Below are positions 12,139 through 20,420 of a stretch of DNA of 22,134 bases, in pieces (the first letter of the stretch is position 1; every line of letters starts with the position of its first letter). Where the stretch lies: the IMG/VR virus record IMGVR_UViG_3300048919_000181, positions 1-22,134 of that record; one strand, given 5' to 3'. Both the position numbers and the translations under genes were made by a program. The notes beneath the pieces are model-generated. The model had not been told where the DNA came from. It saw only the letters and a program-made list of their open reading frames with translations, and searched no databases. Origin of the DNA: a virus.

Positions 12139-13103
12139 TAAACCACCACCAGTTTCAACTTCATTTTGTGATCCACACCGCTCCAAGAATGCGAAACCTC
12201 ATCCACCAAGAAATACACGTTCAGACCCAACCGCTCAATAAAAATGGGTATAGAGCAACCGGCCCTCACTCGAATATCCCCGATGGCATCAACGGACAGG
12301 CTACGCATTTCGCGGTTATGGAGTTTAGCTAGTTGGTTTAAGGTTTGATTAATCTGCGCCCCGTTCAACTTTTCGTCAGCAACCTGGTATAACTGCAGTA
12401 ATCCCCACTTAGCAATATTGGCGCTGTCCTGAGCGATGAACACGTTTCTTTTCCCAGTCTTTTTATTGTTTTGCACAATCTTAATCTTGTTGTACGTCTC
12501 CCCATCAATAGATCGTTGGTAATCATAGTCCGTCATCAAGCTGTTATCACCTACAACGAAATCCAATTTCCAGTCCGCGACATTACGGATCTCCAACTTG
12601 CCGAAGTCATCGTAAAAAACAAAGTTTCGACCAGAGTTAATCAGCGTCAAGTCCAGAGCCTTGTATATGATATCTAACAGTTTTTTGTTATCCTCGACCA
12701 TGGATGGGATAGTATGACCGGTAGCCGGCAACGTGCCTGTGTTGAGTTTAAAGTCATTCGCTATTTTCTTGATAACCTGATCGGCTGTTGTGTTTTTGAA
12801 AACGTATGTGTCATTGGCCTGAAGATATCGTATCTGATCATAGGCCTTAACCTTCACTGCTTCGTCCATACCCTCACTGATCTCGAAAACGTAGCCGTAA
12901 AACACTTTCTCTTTACCATCGACCACCCGGATAACATCCCCATTATTGATTACAAAAGATTTGTCTTGGTATATGCCGCCAGTGATTAAGGTAAACTCGA
13001 ATGTTGCTCCGGCGCCGATGCGGACCGTTTTCCAACTGATCCCCGAAGCCACAGGAGTCAAATCCCACAGTTTTCCGTTTTTATTATCCAACGTGATTTC
13101 CAT
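12138..13103 (-). CDS. xkdQ: XkdQ-like tail hub protein
   Basis: A 321-residue protein matching the XkdQ/YqbQ group, related to the tail hub (gp27/D-like) that joins tube to spike. Visible blocks are WKTVRIGAGATFEFTL, DQVIKKIANDFKL, NFVFYDDFGKLEIRNV and the C-terminal FLVDEVSHSWSGVDHKMKLKL, typical of late-control hub proteins. GGAGG precedes the ATG. It lies between the LysM protein and XkdR as in PBSX. Confidence 0.92.
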   Translation of the reverse strand: MEITLDNKNGKLWDLTPVASGISWKTVRIGAGATFEFTLITGGIYQDKSFVINNGDVIRVVDGKEKVFYGYVFEISEGMDEAVKVKAYDQIRYLQANDTYVFKNTTADQVIKKIANDFKLNTGTLPATGHTIPSMVEDNKKLLDIIYKALDLTLINSGRNFVFYDDFGKLEIRNVADWKLDFVVGDNSLMTDYDYQRSIDGETYNKIKIVQNNKKTGKRNVFIAQDSANIAKWGLLQLYQVADEKLNGAQINQTLNQLAKLHNREMRSLSVDAIGDIRVRAGCSIPIFIERLGLNVYFLVDEVSHSWSGVDHKMKLKLVVV

Positions 13104-13114
13104 CGGCGCCTCCT

Positions 13115-13786
13115 TTATGACGGTAATTTAAGTACACGTCCAACTTTTAAGCTTTTCAGCTCCGAATCCTTGATGCCGTTCAGCTTTTGGATTTCTTTCC
13201 AACGCCCACTATCGCCCAATGTCTTCTTGGCCACTTTCGCCAATGTATCACCCGATGCCAGTTTGTATGTTTTCGGTTTCTGTTTATCGTTGGCCCTAGC
13301 CGTTTTCTTGCTGGTTGTTGTTTTCTTGGTTGTTGAGGTTTTTTTCTTCACCACGATCTTTTGAGGGCGATAGAAAACATATTCTTTGAGTATTATTGAA
13401 TACTCAATTGTCCCGGGTGATCCCGCTGCCTCTTTCCAATCAAATGATTCGATGCTAGTCGCAGCATTAATGTCAAACGTGGACCCTGTAAAAATAAAAC
13501 GGATGGGGCGCTTGGTCTCCATCCATTTGAGTATGAGATCTTTGTAATAACCTGGGTCAAACACTATTTCAGATGAAAAAGGCAGATCATATGCAGGGAA
13601 TATGCTCGAGAATTTATATTCGGCAAGTTGTGGGCTTTTGATCACGTTTATCTCACCCAGCGCGGAAACATCATATTTACTGCTATTGCCACCGTTTGAT
13701 ATCTCAATCTCGCCAGGAAGGATCGGGATTTCGAACCCCTCTTGTTGATTGTTAAACGAAAGGTATATGCCGTACTTATCAGCCAT
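13115..13786 (-). CDS. xkdP: XkdP-like LysM tail protein
   Basis: A 223-residue protein from ATG 13786 (GGGGG 9 bases upstream). The N-terminal domain (GIYLSFNNQQEGFEIPILP and on) is the XkdP/YqbP tail domain. Then follows a Lys/Thr-rich linker (about 150-175) and a C-terminal LysM domain (TYKLASGDTLAKVAKKTLGD to VGRVLKLPS) that binds peptidoglycan or stabilises the hub. It overlaps the tape measure stop by 8 bases. Confidence 0.93.
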   Translation of the reverse strand: MADKYGIYLSFNNQQEGFEIPILPGEIEISNGGNSSKYDVSALGEINVIKSPQLAEYKFSSIFPAYDLPFSSEIVFDPGYYKDLILKWMETKRPIRFIFTGSTFDINAATSIESFDWKEAAGSPGTIEYSIILKEYVFYRPQKIVVKKKTSTTKKTTTSKKTARANDKQKPKTYKLASGDTLAKVAKKTLGDSGRWKEIQKLNGIKDSELKSLKVGRVLKLPS

Positions 13787-16112
13787 TACCATACACCCCC
13801 GATGCATGGGTAGAGATTTGCTCAGTCATCAAGTCCTCTATTCTGGTGACAATTGTATCGATGTCCATCCCGTTGTTTATGTCACCTGTAGTCACTTGAA
13901 CGCTTGGTGTGAGTGTCACGTAGTTTTGGATGTTCTTCATTTCCGCCAGCTCACGCATGGTTTTAAGATCCTCACTGGAGATATCAACTTCTTTCTCGAT
14001 CTTACCGACCTTATCCACCTTGCCGATATTTTTCTTTTTGCCGTCATCGCCTACAGCTGGAGTTCGGGCGGCATCAGCAGCTTTATTCCATGCAGTGAAA
14101 TCGTAAGGTTTTGTGCCGCCAGCTGTTTTAATAGATTTGGCAGCTGCTTCCGCTTCACGTTCAGCCTTTCGACTGTTAACCATATCTAGCACCTGTTGTT
14201 CTCTTTGAGTAGCTTTGGCAGCGGCGTCATTTTCCATCGATGCAATTTTAGCTTCTCCTGCTTGTCTCTGAGCCTCTGCTTCTAAGGCTGCCCCTGCGGC
14301 AAAGCTAACCTTTTCAATCGCAGCAATTTCTACCAAAGGTATATTGTTCAACTTATCAATTAAAGCATTGAGCATGCTAATTGTTCCGTTGACCAAGCCT
14401 TCCATGAACTGCAATGACTTCACTTTTGCACTATAAAAAGCATTGGCTATACCATTTCCGATTTTCGCAAAGAAGATAGGTACTTTGTCAAAAAAATTAA
14501 GAACTGCATTCCATGCCCTCATAATAGCAGCAGCAACCTTATCATTTGTGTTCCAAAGGTTGTACAACCATAAAATAAAAGCAACAACACCAGTTATTAT
14601 TAATGCAATGGGGTTCGCTGCCATAATCGCATTCCAAGCCATCTGAGCTAATGCGGCTAGTTTAATTGCTCCCCAGACCATTAATATAGCTTCACCTATT
14701 CCTATAATTATTGGGCCGAGCCATCCCCAATTTTCCGCGAAAAAATTGTAAACGTTCGTTATTGTGTTAAGCAACCACAATGCACCCTGAACAACCCGAT
14801 TTATGCCTGAACTTAACGCTTCGAAAAACCTATCAAAAGTACCTGCTTGGAATGCTGTGTTAAGCATTGTTATAAGCGGTAGTAATGATTCCATTGCAGC
14901 AACACCGGCACCGGCAAACATTGATTTCATGTTATTTCCCAATACCTCGACTTGCTTCGCTGGACTCGCCATCATAGTATCAAATGCTGCCTGACCCATT
15001 TTTTGCTTTTCTAACAATTGGTCAAAGGCTTTAATAAAGTTATCCATGTCTCCCGCTTTACCGTACTCGTCAATTTTAAACGCTCTGATGTCTGTTTTGG
15101 ACATATTGAAACGTTCAGCAAGTGATACGATATCCCCTGACATTGCCTCTTTCAAAGCAAATGCCGCACCCTCAATGCCGTTACCAGCTGAGTCAAACGC
15201 GTTCATCCGTTGAGCAAGGTTGTTAAGTTTGGTTAATTGGTCAACATTCTGAGTTGTTGAAAAGAACGACAAAGAACTCTGGAGCGATTTGGTCACATCT
15301 TGACCAGCCGCCAGAGCATCCGCTTTGAATTTCTCAAACATTGCTTTACCCACTTCTGTATTACCTGTACGAGCAATGAACATATCTTCCATTTTCTTTT
15401 GTTCCATTGCAGCACCTACAGTGCCACTAAACAGTTTTTGGGCACCTGCGATGGAAAGGTAAGCCGCTGCAATCGCTTGGATATTCGATAGGAAGCCACT
15501 CGATTCCCTTGTACCATCCCTTATTCGGTTATTCAATCTTCCTTGCAACTGCAGTATTTGAGCTTCCAACGCAGCGATTCGTTGTAATGCGTTTTGTAAT
15601 TGTGCGGTATTGTCTCCGCTAGCAACTCTCAACTGACGAACAACTCTAATGAGTTGCAACACTAACCTTTGTAGATTTCCGAACATCGCTTCAAGTTGCA
15701 TTGGCATATCCAAACGGATTCGTGCAGTTATGTTGTTGAGTTGTCGATCTATTTGCGATCGGATACGCCTTGCCTGTCCCACAATGTCCCCAGCGTTTAA
15801 AGTGATATTAACAGCAGCGTTCGTAAACATGCCTCTCAGCCTGCTATGGATCTGTCTGATCTTATTTTCAACGTCCGCCGCATTGATAACGATATTAATA
15901 GCTGCTCCTGGTCCAATCTGTCGAACCCGTGAATACAACTGTTCGATCTGTCTCATAGCGCCAGATGCATCCATGTTAATTGTCATCCGTTGAGACATCG
16001 CTGATCTCAACCGTTCACTGTTCCGGACAGTTGATTGCAAAGCTGTATTCACTGCGTTCAATGGACGTGTAAATCGGTCCATTAACTCTAAGCCTGTGCT
16101 TACTGTAGCCAG
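13779..16112 (-). CDS. xkdO: Tape measure protein (XkdO-like), probable CTG start
   Basis: About 777 residues. The N-terminus (ATVSTGLELMDRFTRPLNAV) is typical of PBSX-like tape measures, followed by long heptad-rich helices, a hydrophobic segment (about 470-535 in the open frame) and a charged tail. It sets tail length and helps eject DNA. The open frame reaches GTG 16145, which lies in the T-run of the preceding terminator. AAAGGAGGG is 7 bases before CTG 16112, so CTG is the best start; no ATG fits. An ATT at 16118 is too close to the ribosome site. TTG/GTG starts occur elsewhere in this operon, but CTG is rare. Confidence 0.93.
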   Translation of the reverse strand: MATVSTGLELMDRFTRPLNAVNTALQSTVRNSERLRSAMSQRMTINMDASGAMRQIEQLYSRVRQIGPGAAINIVINAADVENKIRQIHSRLRGMFTNAAVNITLNAGDIVGQARRIRSQIDRQLNNITARIRLDMPMQLEAMFGNLQRLVLQLIRVVRQLRVASGDNTAQLQNALQRIAALEAQILQLQGRLNNRIRDGTRESSGFLSNIQAIAAAYLSIAGAQKLFSGTVGAAMEQKKMEDMFIARTGNTEVGKAMFEKFKADALAAGQDVTKSLQSSLSFFSTTQNVDQLTKLNNLAQRMNAFDSAGNGIEGAAFALKEAMSGDIVSLAERFNMSKTDIRAFKIDEYGKAGDMDNFIKAFDQLLEKQKMGQAAFDTMMASPAKQVEVLGNNMKSMFAGAGVAAMESLLPLITMLNTAFQAGTFDRFFEALSSGINRVVQGALWLLNTITNVYNFFAENWGWLGPIIIGIGEAILMVWGAIKLAALAQMAWNAIMAANPIALIITGVVAFILWLYNLWNTNDKVAAAIMRAWNAVLNFFDKVPIFFAKIGNGIANAFYSAKVKSLQFMEGLVNGTISMLNALIDKLNNIPLVEIAAIEKVSFAAGAALEAEAQRQAGEAKIASMENDAAAKATQREQQVLDMVNSRKAEREAEAAAKSIKTAGGTKPYDFTAWNKAADAARTPAVGDDGKKKNIGKVDKVGKIEKEVDISSEDLKTMRELAEMKNIQNYVTLTPSVQVTTGDINNGMDIDTIVTRIEDLMTEQISTHASGVYGNG

Positions 16113-16118
16113 ATGAAT

Positions 16119-16127
16119 CCCTCCTTT
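16119..16127 (-). promoter_or_regulatory. Ribosome site deciding the CTG start of the tape measure gene
   Basis: AAAGGAGGG on the minus strand is a near-perfect Shine-Dalgarno sequence, followed 6-7 bases later by CTG GCT ACA. It lies after the terminator stem, so any tape measure mRNA must read through that terminator. Confidence 0.7.
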
Positions 16128-16133
16128 CTGAAC

Positions 16134-16168
16134 AACAAAAAACACCCTTCTAATTTTAAAGGGTGTTT
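16134..16168 (-). terminator. Intrinsic terminator between lipoprotein and tape measure genes
   Basis: AAACACCCTT (16140-16149) and AAGGGTGTTT (16159-16168) form a 10-pair stem. On the minus strand the stem is followed by TTTTTTGTTGTT. It ends the lipoprotein moron's transcript inside the late operon. Confidence 0.85.
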
Positions 16169-16176
16169 AAATTACG

Positions 16177-16533
16177 TTATTCTACTTTAGAGAATATTTC
16201 TCTTGCTTCTTTCTTCGAAGATTCCAAAAGGAATTTCCCTCGTACAGGCCAATCTTTCATTTGTTCAAACTCTTTTTTAATATTTTCTATTTCGGATGAA
16301 TTTTCATACTCGTATATCTTTACCGGATGATTATCCAAATACATAATTTCCCCGTCTTTAGCTTTTATCATACTAAACATTGGCTTCTCATCTCTAGGTT
16401 CAGCTCCTGCATCAGTAAAAGCTTTTGTGAACTTTTCCATTGTAAGGTTATCATCCACTTCTGATCCGCCAGAGCAACCCGTAAAGATAAATGATAATAG
16501 TAAAGTCATGCTAATTATCAACATTTTTTTCAA
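16177..16533 (-). CDS. Prophage lipoprotein (moron) next to the tape measure gene
   Basis: A 118-residue protein with a lipoprotein signal: MKKMLIISMTLLLSFIFTGC with lipobox FTGC and acylated Cys20. The mature part is charged and small (TMEKFTKAFTDAGAEP, YLDNHPVKIYEYENSSEI). The start is TTG 16533, 8 bases after GGAGG; ATG 16524 is too far away. It has its own terminator and a possible weak promoter, and it breaks the usual chaperone-tape measure neighbourhood, so it is a moron. By analogy with the Ltp lipoprotein of Streptococcus phage TP-J34, which blocks infection by acting on a tape measure protein, I infer a superinfection-exclusion candidate. Confidence 0.8.
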   Translation of the reverse strand: MKKMLIISMTLLLSFIFTGCSGGSEVDDNLTMEKFTKAFTDAGAEPRDEKPMFSMIKAKDGEIMYLDNHPVKIYEYENSSEIENIKKEFEQMKDWPVRGKFLLESSKKEAREIFSKVE

Positions 16534-16564
16534 CCAAACAACCTCCGTCTAGGTAATTTTCCCT

Positions 16565-16595
16565 ATCTTACCATATCGTACGGAGTATGTGTCAT
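16565..16595 (-). promoter_or_regulatory. Weak candidate promoter of the lipoprotein gene
   Basis: ATGACA (16595-16590), a 19-base spacer and TAAGAT (16570-16565) on the minus strand. The spacing is long, so this is tentative. It overlaps the end of the frameshift extension of the tail chaperone. Confidence 0.3.
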
Positions 16596-16768
16596 TTACG
16601 TTTCAATTTAGCCGCTTCTTTCTTCTCTTTTTCAACTCTTATTTGAATAGCCGCGATAATATAGGCTTTCTCCTCCCGAGGCAGATTTATATATTGCCCC
16701 GGTAGGATTTTTAATTCATGGAGGGCATAGTACGCTATGTTCGCGTCAACATCGCCCTCCTCAATTAG
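16592..16768 (-). CDS. Frameshift-reached C-terminal extension of the tail assembly chaperone
   Basis: In the -1 frame relative to the chaperone gene, codons run open from CTA 16768 to TGA 16594-16592, giving 58 residues (LIEEGDVDANIAYYALHELK, then LPREEKAYIIAAIQIRVEKE and a Lys/Ala-rich end). It has no start codon or ribosome site of its own. Together with the slippery heptamer and stem at the junction, this is the GT-type arrangement of tail chaperones such as lambda G/GT: most ribosomes make the 136-residue form, a fraction makes a 194-residue fusion that recruits the tape measure protein. Confidence 0.85.
   Translation of the reverse strand, partial: LIEEGDVDANIAYYALHELKILPGQYINLPREEKAYIIAAIQIRVEKEKKEAAKLKRK
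16720..16760 (-). promoter_or_regulatory. Stem stimulating -1 frameshifting
   Basis: On the minus strand GGAGGGC (16760-16754) pairs perfectly with GCCCTCC (16726-16720), and ATGTT/AACAT can pair inside the loop. The stem begins 7 bases after the slippery heptamer, the ideal distance for stalling ribosomes on it. Confidence 0.8.
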
Positions 16769-17175
16769 TTTTTTGCCTCTTCGACCAATTCGTCCATACC
16801 CACATCGAAACCAGACAATTCTGTGATTTCTTCAACCAGTTTAGTAATTTCTCCAGGCAACAAAACTTTAGCTAGATACTGTTCAGGTGTTTGTACACCA
16901 ACAGCTTTCAAAGATGCAGCGTCTTTAAAGTCTGGATATATTGTGTTTTCGATGACCATGGATGTAGAAAATTTCCGATTATCAAAGTGTGTTTTACCAC
17001 GGGATTTTACCGTTGTACATTTTTCTTGTAGGTTATTATAGCCCGGATGATCCAGCGCTTTGATCTTAAACAACATAAGTTGCCCGTCTTTATCTTTGAA
17101 TCGGTTTGAAACTGGGACCTCTTTAGTAAGTCCGTCTACCAAGTGACTGTTCAGAAATTCTTGTAAGTTACTCAT
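16765..17175 (-). CDS. xkdN: XkdN-like tail assembly chaperone
   Basis: A 136-residue protein of the XkdN/Phage_TAC type: MSNLQEFLNSHLVDGLTKEV, GQLMLFKIKALDHPGYNNLQ, NTIYPDFKDAASLKAVGV and LAKVLLPGEITKLVEEITEL all follow the family pattern. It sits between tube and tape measure genes. The gene ends GCA AAA AAC TAA, where A-AAA-AAC is a -1 slippery site leading into the extension at 16768-16592. Confidence 0.92.
   Translation of the reverse strand: MSNLQEFLNSHLVDGLTKEVPVSNRFKDKDGQLMLFKIKALDHPGYNNLQEKCTTVKSRGKTHFDNRKFSTSMVIENTIYPDFKDAASLKAVGVQTPEQYLAKVLLPGEITKLVEEITELSGFDVGMDELVEEAKN
16768..16774 (-). other. Slippery heptamer A-AAA-AAC (programmed -1 frameshift)
   Basis: In the chaperone frame the codons are GCA AAA AAC TAA, so the heptamer A AAA AAC is in the exact X-XXY-YYZ phase needed for tandem slippage, directly before the stop. 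A 7-base spacer and a strong stem follow. All three elements of a classic bacterial -1 frameshift signal are present. Confidence 0.88.
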
Positions 17176-17201
17176 TTATTTAATCCTCCGTTTATTTAAA
17201 T

Positions 17202-17660
17202 TTATGATAATTCATTGAACGCTGTGATCATGTTAGCGCCCGAGAATGTGAATGGAATTTCCTCTTCCAGCATGTCGTCGCTGGATACATCAAACATAGT
17301 TAGCATAACACTATCAATATTACATCCAGTAAGCGCCATTGCTTGAGTACCAGCTGCTGATCCAGGTTGCTCATTGGTGCTGACCAAGTCAAAATATGTG
17401 TCCTCGCCTGTCTCCATGTATTTAAGCATCATTTGACGGAAAATAGGAGAAACATAATAAACTGTTAGCGTACCTGTACCGCTCCAACCTGCCGAACGTT
17501 GTGGCGTGCTTGTTTTACCTAGGATCGGTACATCAATTTTATTTTTTTCTGCTGTCGCTTCGATTTTTTTGGCCCAGAACAACTCAATAACTTGACCATT
17601 GATTGTTGCAAAAGCCGAAGCCATCTTACCGGAAATTGCGTCTCCCTCACGGAAAAACAT
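17202..17660 (-). CDS. xkdM: XkdM-like tail tube protein
   Basis: A 152-residue protein starting FREGDAISGKMASAFATING with IELFWAKKIEATAEKNKI and a C-terminal EEEIPFTFSGANMI, typical of XkdM (the PBSX tail tube, hexameric ring). AAGGAGG precedes the ATG. It lies just downstream of the sheath gene. Confidence 0.95.
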   Translation of the reverse strand: MFFREGDAISGKMASAFATINGQVIELFWAKKIEATAEKNKIDVPILGKTSTPQRSAGWSGTGTLTVYYVSPIFRQMMLKYMETGEDTYFDLVSTNEQPGSAAGTQAMALTGCNIDSVMLTMFDVSSDDMLEEEIPFTFSGANMITAFNELS

Positions 17661-17672
17661 ATAATCGCCTCC

Positions 17673-18998
17673 TTATCGAACCGTAATAGTCATGTAGATT
17701 TTTTCAATGCTGTCCACTGGCTGAACAACTAGATCGATGGTGATCGCATCTGAGTCGTTACCAGGAGCTACTGTGATATCCGTTTGGGAATCAAAGTTCT
17801 GGATAGCTTCGATGTTTTGGAGATTGGTCAGGTAATTGATTACCTCTTTCTTGAAAAGGTTACGTCCAGTAGCGTTATTGCTCACTTTTCCCAAGTAGAA
17901 CTCACCAAAGATACGTTGAAGGTCGTTATCAATTCCATCAAGAACCCGTAGTACTCGGTTCTTCCGGAACTCATTACGCTTCTCCAAAGTAAATGAGGTC
18001 AAGGTGTTGATATCCTGTTCCACCACTACACGGCCTTTGTTCAAAGAAATCACCAACTCGCCATCTTTCAGGGCTTGGATAATTTCTGCATTCGTATATT
18101 TTGGATATGCGTCAATTGCATTCGGGATGTCCGTATTGGTCAGAGACTGATTGACACGGGCCGCTGCCGCCATTGCTGCAATCTCCCAAATCAATGAAGT
18201 CGCTGGTACAGTCAGGCCATCATCTGTGATGATACCGTTCTTAAGGCTTGTCACACCTTCTGTGTCCGCTTGTGGGTAGCCGATTACCATTGTCGTGAAC
18301 TTCTTACCATCGTTACGCAAACGCTCTGTGTAGGCCACTGCAAGCTGTTTAATGCTTTGCTCCTCGGATGGGATACCAAGCACATTGAAGTCCTCAGCCT
18401 CAAAAGCTGTGAGCGCATCCGAATATTCATTGCCTGTGGATGTACCAGCGGCACCGCCAGTAAGGTTCGCGCCTGCTGTAGCAGTCAATGTTCCGGTACC
18501 GCTCCAATCGATGTAATCATTGGCTACCAGACCTGCGATACCAGCGACTGTCTGACGGTCCAACTCTTCATTTTCCAGCAATGTGTATACATCAAAGGAC
18601 CCGGACACATCCAAGCTTTGTTGAATAACCACTTTGAGGTCATTACCACGCAAGCCGCCGTATTTAGCTGTTGCCGTAAGATCACCCACGGTTGCTGTAG
18701 CTTTAACTGCACCCTGCCGACCCAACCCATACAACAGCAATGTGTTTGCATGAGCCATAGCCGCTGCGATATGACGAATACTTGCGTCCGTAGCCCGGTA
18801 CCCAAGTAGCGGTAATGCTTTGTCTTGGAATTCATCTGATGTGATTTTGATGATCCCTGTTGGACCCCATGGGAGAGACGCAGGAAATGCTACAATACCA
18901 CGCTCACCGATTGATCCAATGGGCCGGGACTGGCTTACCGTATTCATATATACGCCCGGTCTGACTTTGTTCTGAGTCGTCCACGTTCCTCCAGCCAT
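17673..18998 (-). CDS. xkdK: Contractile tail sheath protein (XkdK-like)
   Basis: A 441-residue protein of the phage tail sheath family: N-terminal WTTQNKVRPGVYMNTVS, a domain with RGIVAFPASLPWGPTGI, and the C-terminal conserved region NTLTSFTLEKRNEFRKNR...GKVSNNATGR with VQPVDSIEKIYMTITV at the end. It proves that the phage has a contractile (myovirus-type) tail. AAGGAGG precedes the ATG. Confidence 0.97.
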   Translation of the reverse strand: MAGGTWTTQNKVRPGVYMNTVSQSRPIGSIGERGIVAFPASLPWGPTGIIKITSDEFQDKALPLLGYRATDASIRHIAAAMAHANTLLLYGLGRQGAVKATATVGDLTATAKYGGLRGNDLKVVIQQSLDVSGSFDVYTLLENEELDRQTVAGIAGLVANDYIDWSGTGTLTATAGANLTGGAAGTSTGNEYSDALTAFEAEDFNVLGIPSEEQSIKQLAVAYTERLRNDGKKFTTMVIGYPQADTEGVTSLKNGIITDDGLTVPATSLIWEIAAMAAAARVNQSLTNTDIPNAIDAYPKYTNAEIIQALKDGELVISLNKGRVVVEQDINTLTSFTLEKRNEFRKNRVLRVLDGIDNDLQRIFGEFYLGKVSNNATGRNLFKKEVINYLTNLQNIEAIQNFDSQTDITVAPGNDSDAITIDLVVQPVDSIEKIYMTITVR

Positions 18999-19202
18999 CT
19001 ATTTAACCTCCTTCGCTTTAAAGGCCTGTACAGCCCGTTCTGCTTCGTCTAGCGTGTATGTCATATCGTTATCAAGCGTCACCGCAAGGATATCCTTATC
19101 AGCTGCCACGAATCGATTAGCAGTAATCAATTGTTGCTTTGAGTAACGCGAAATAGCCGCTTCCGCTTTTGGCGCTACCTTTGTTTCATCCGCTTTGCTC
19201 AT
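18999..19202 (-). CDS. Small hypothetical protein before the sheath gene
   Basis: A 67-residue protein from ATG 19202, overlapping the upstream TGA (ATGA); the ATG at 19211 is too close to AGGAGG. It ends AFKAKEVK just before the sheath ribosome site. The second half (LAVTLDNDMTYTLDEAERAVQAF) looks like a small beta-alpha domain. PBSX-like clusters often have a small unnamed gene here. Function unknown. Confidence 0.7.
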   Translation of the reverse strand: MSKADETKVAPKAEAAISRYSKQQLITANRFVAADKDILAVTLDNDMTYTLDEAERAVQAFKAKEVK

Positions 19203-19630
19203 TTGAGCCATCCCTCCTGTGCTAATGTTCTCATTTTCGGATCATCTGGTGCTTCTTCCCAAACCATAAAGTTGATATCGAAGAAAAAGTGAAGGACACC
19301 ATCTGTCACTTCATGGTTAGTGCCGGTGATCATGTACTGGTCCTGGTTGATTGTGATAAAACGGAACAAGTCATATAGCTTCTCAGCCATGTCATGTGCG
19401 GCGTTAACCTTGCGATCACCATCTGGGAAGTAGTGGATATCAAACGTGTGATAACGCCTGAACCTCCGCCCTAACTCCCTGGTATGTTCCACTGGCAATA
19501 ACTTCACAAAAAAACAAGGCTCCGTGAAGCCCTGCTTGATTTCTTCGCCATATCGCTTGATATTGGGAAACTTTTGGGATAGCGCTGAGATAACGCCGTC
19601 CCGGATAATGTTGATTGTTACTTCCTTCAC
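19199..19630 (-). CDS. Tail terminator-like protein (XkdJ position)
   Basis: A 143-residue protein from GTG 19630, 8 bases after GGAG and 4 bases after the upstream stop; the open frame to TTG 19663 overlaps the previous gene. It has VTINIIRDGVISALSQKFPN at the start and FDIHYFPDGDRK...DMAEKLYDLFRFI in the middle, the pattern of phage tail terminator family proteins. These cap the tail tube and join it to the head. Confidence 0.8.
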   Translation of the reverse strand: MKEVTINIIRDGVISALSQKFPNIKRYGEEIKQGFTEPCFFVKLLPVEHTRELGRRFRRYHTFDIHYFPDGDRKVNAAHDMAEKLYDLFRFITINQDQYMITGTNHEVTDGVLHFFFDINFMVWEEAPDDPKMRTLAQEGWLK

Positions 19631-19634
19631 AGCC

Positions 19635-20054
19635 TCAGCTCCATCCGCTAAATATTTTTTCAATCAGTTCAGTTTGTTTGCGCTGAAGGTATGCAGGTAA
19701 TTGGCGTTCGATTTCCTTCATGGATATCTTAGCCATGAATCTACCTTCCACCCAGCCGGTTAGATCCTTGCCTGTCCGGTGACCATTCTCCACGTAACTG
19801 GCATAGTCTAGGTTGTTGGATATCTCAATCATGTAGGTATCGCCTACCTTCTTAACTTCACCAACTACCCAACGCCGCCTAAGATCACCTGTATCTACCG
19901 GAGTGCGCATTTTGATCTTCCGATCAGCGCGATAAGCCATCTCTAACAAGAAGTCACGTATGAACTGATCAATCACATTGCTGTTCAGAGCCGTTTGAAT
20001 GCTCTGTGACAGTTGTTCCAGCTCTGAGTAATCAAACCTACCTAGCCGGGCCAT
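19635..20054 (-). CDS. HK97 gp10-like tail completion protein (XkdI position)
   Basis: A 139-residue protein with the HK97_gp10 signature: KIKMRTPVDTGDLRRRWVVG (about residues 47-66) and NNLDYASYVENGHRTG. This family closes the head-tail joint. ATG shares a base with the previous TAA, and GAGGATAAAG lies before it. Confidence 0.92.
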   Translation of the reverse strand: MARLGRFDYSELEQLSQSIQTALNSNVIDQFIRDFLLEMAYRADRKIKMRTPVDTGDLRRRWVVGEVKKVGDTYMIEISNNLDYASYVENGHRTGKDLTGWVEGRFMAKISMKEIERQLPAYLQRKQTELIEKIFSGWS

Positions 20055-20416
20055 TACGCTTTATCCTCACGTTGTAGGCTTATCTCCTGATGCGTTGGAT
20101 ACAAGAAAGGTTCTCCGGCTGTGTACTCATGGATTAAAGCACCTCGAGTCACAACACATTTATCGCCTTGTTTTAACTCGACATCAGGGGAAATGAACAT
20201 TTTGGTTTCATAGGCAATGGTGTTGACCGACTCCGTCTGCCCATTGGTACCAAGTGCCTTTTGAGATATGCGACAAGGTACGTTTGCATGCACGGGGTGT
20301 TCATCAGGAACAGTTTCCCCCGATTCTGGCAACTCTACCTCTCCATACCGCATGACCGTTACAACATCTTCATAAGTCGTCTCCAACTGTTGCCGATACT
20401 TTGTATAATCAGGCAT
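20054..20416 (-). CDS. Head-closure protein, XkdH/YqbH-like (DUF3599-type)
   Basis: A 120-residue protein with the YqbH layout: YEDVVTVMRYGEVELPESGE, VPCRISQKALG and ETKMFISPDVELKQGDKCVVT. AGGTGG lies 7 bases before ATG 20416 (an adjacent ATG at 20419 is possible). It belongs to the head-tail connector set. Confidence 0.85.
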   Translation of the reverse strand: MPDYTKYRQQLETTYEDVVTVMRYGEVELPESGETVPDEHPVHANVPCRISQKALGTNGQTESVNTIAYETKMFISPDVELKQGDKCVVTRGALIHEYTAGEPFLYPTHQEISLQREDKA

Positions 20417-20420
20417 CATA

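Noticed and set aside
18270-18809. 179-codon plus-strand frame opposite the tail sheath gene
   Set aside because: Cys-rich antisense shadow of a certain gene, without ribosome site.
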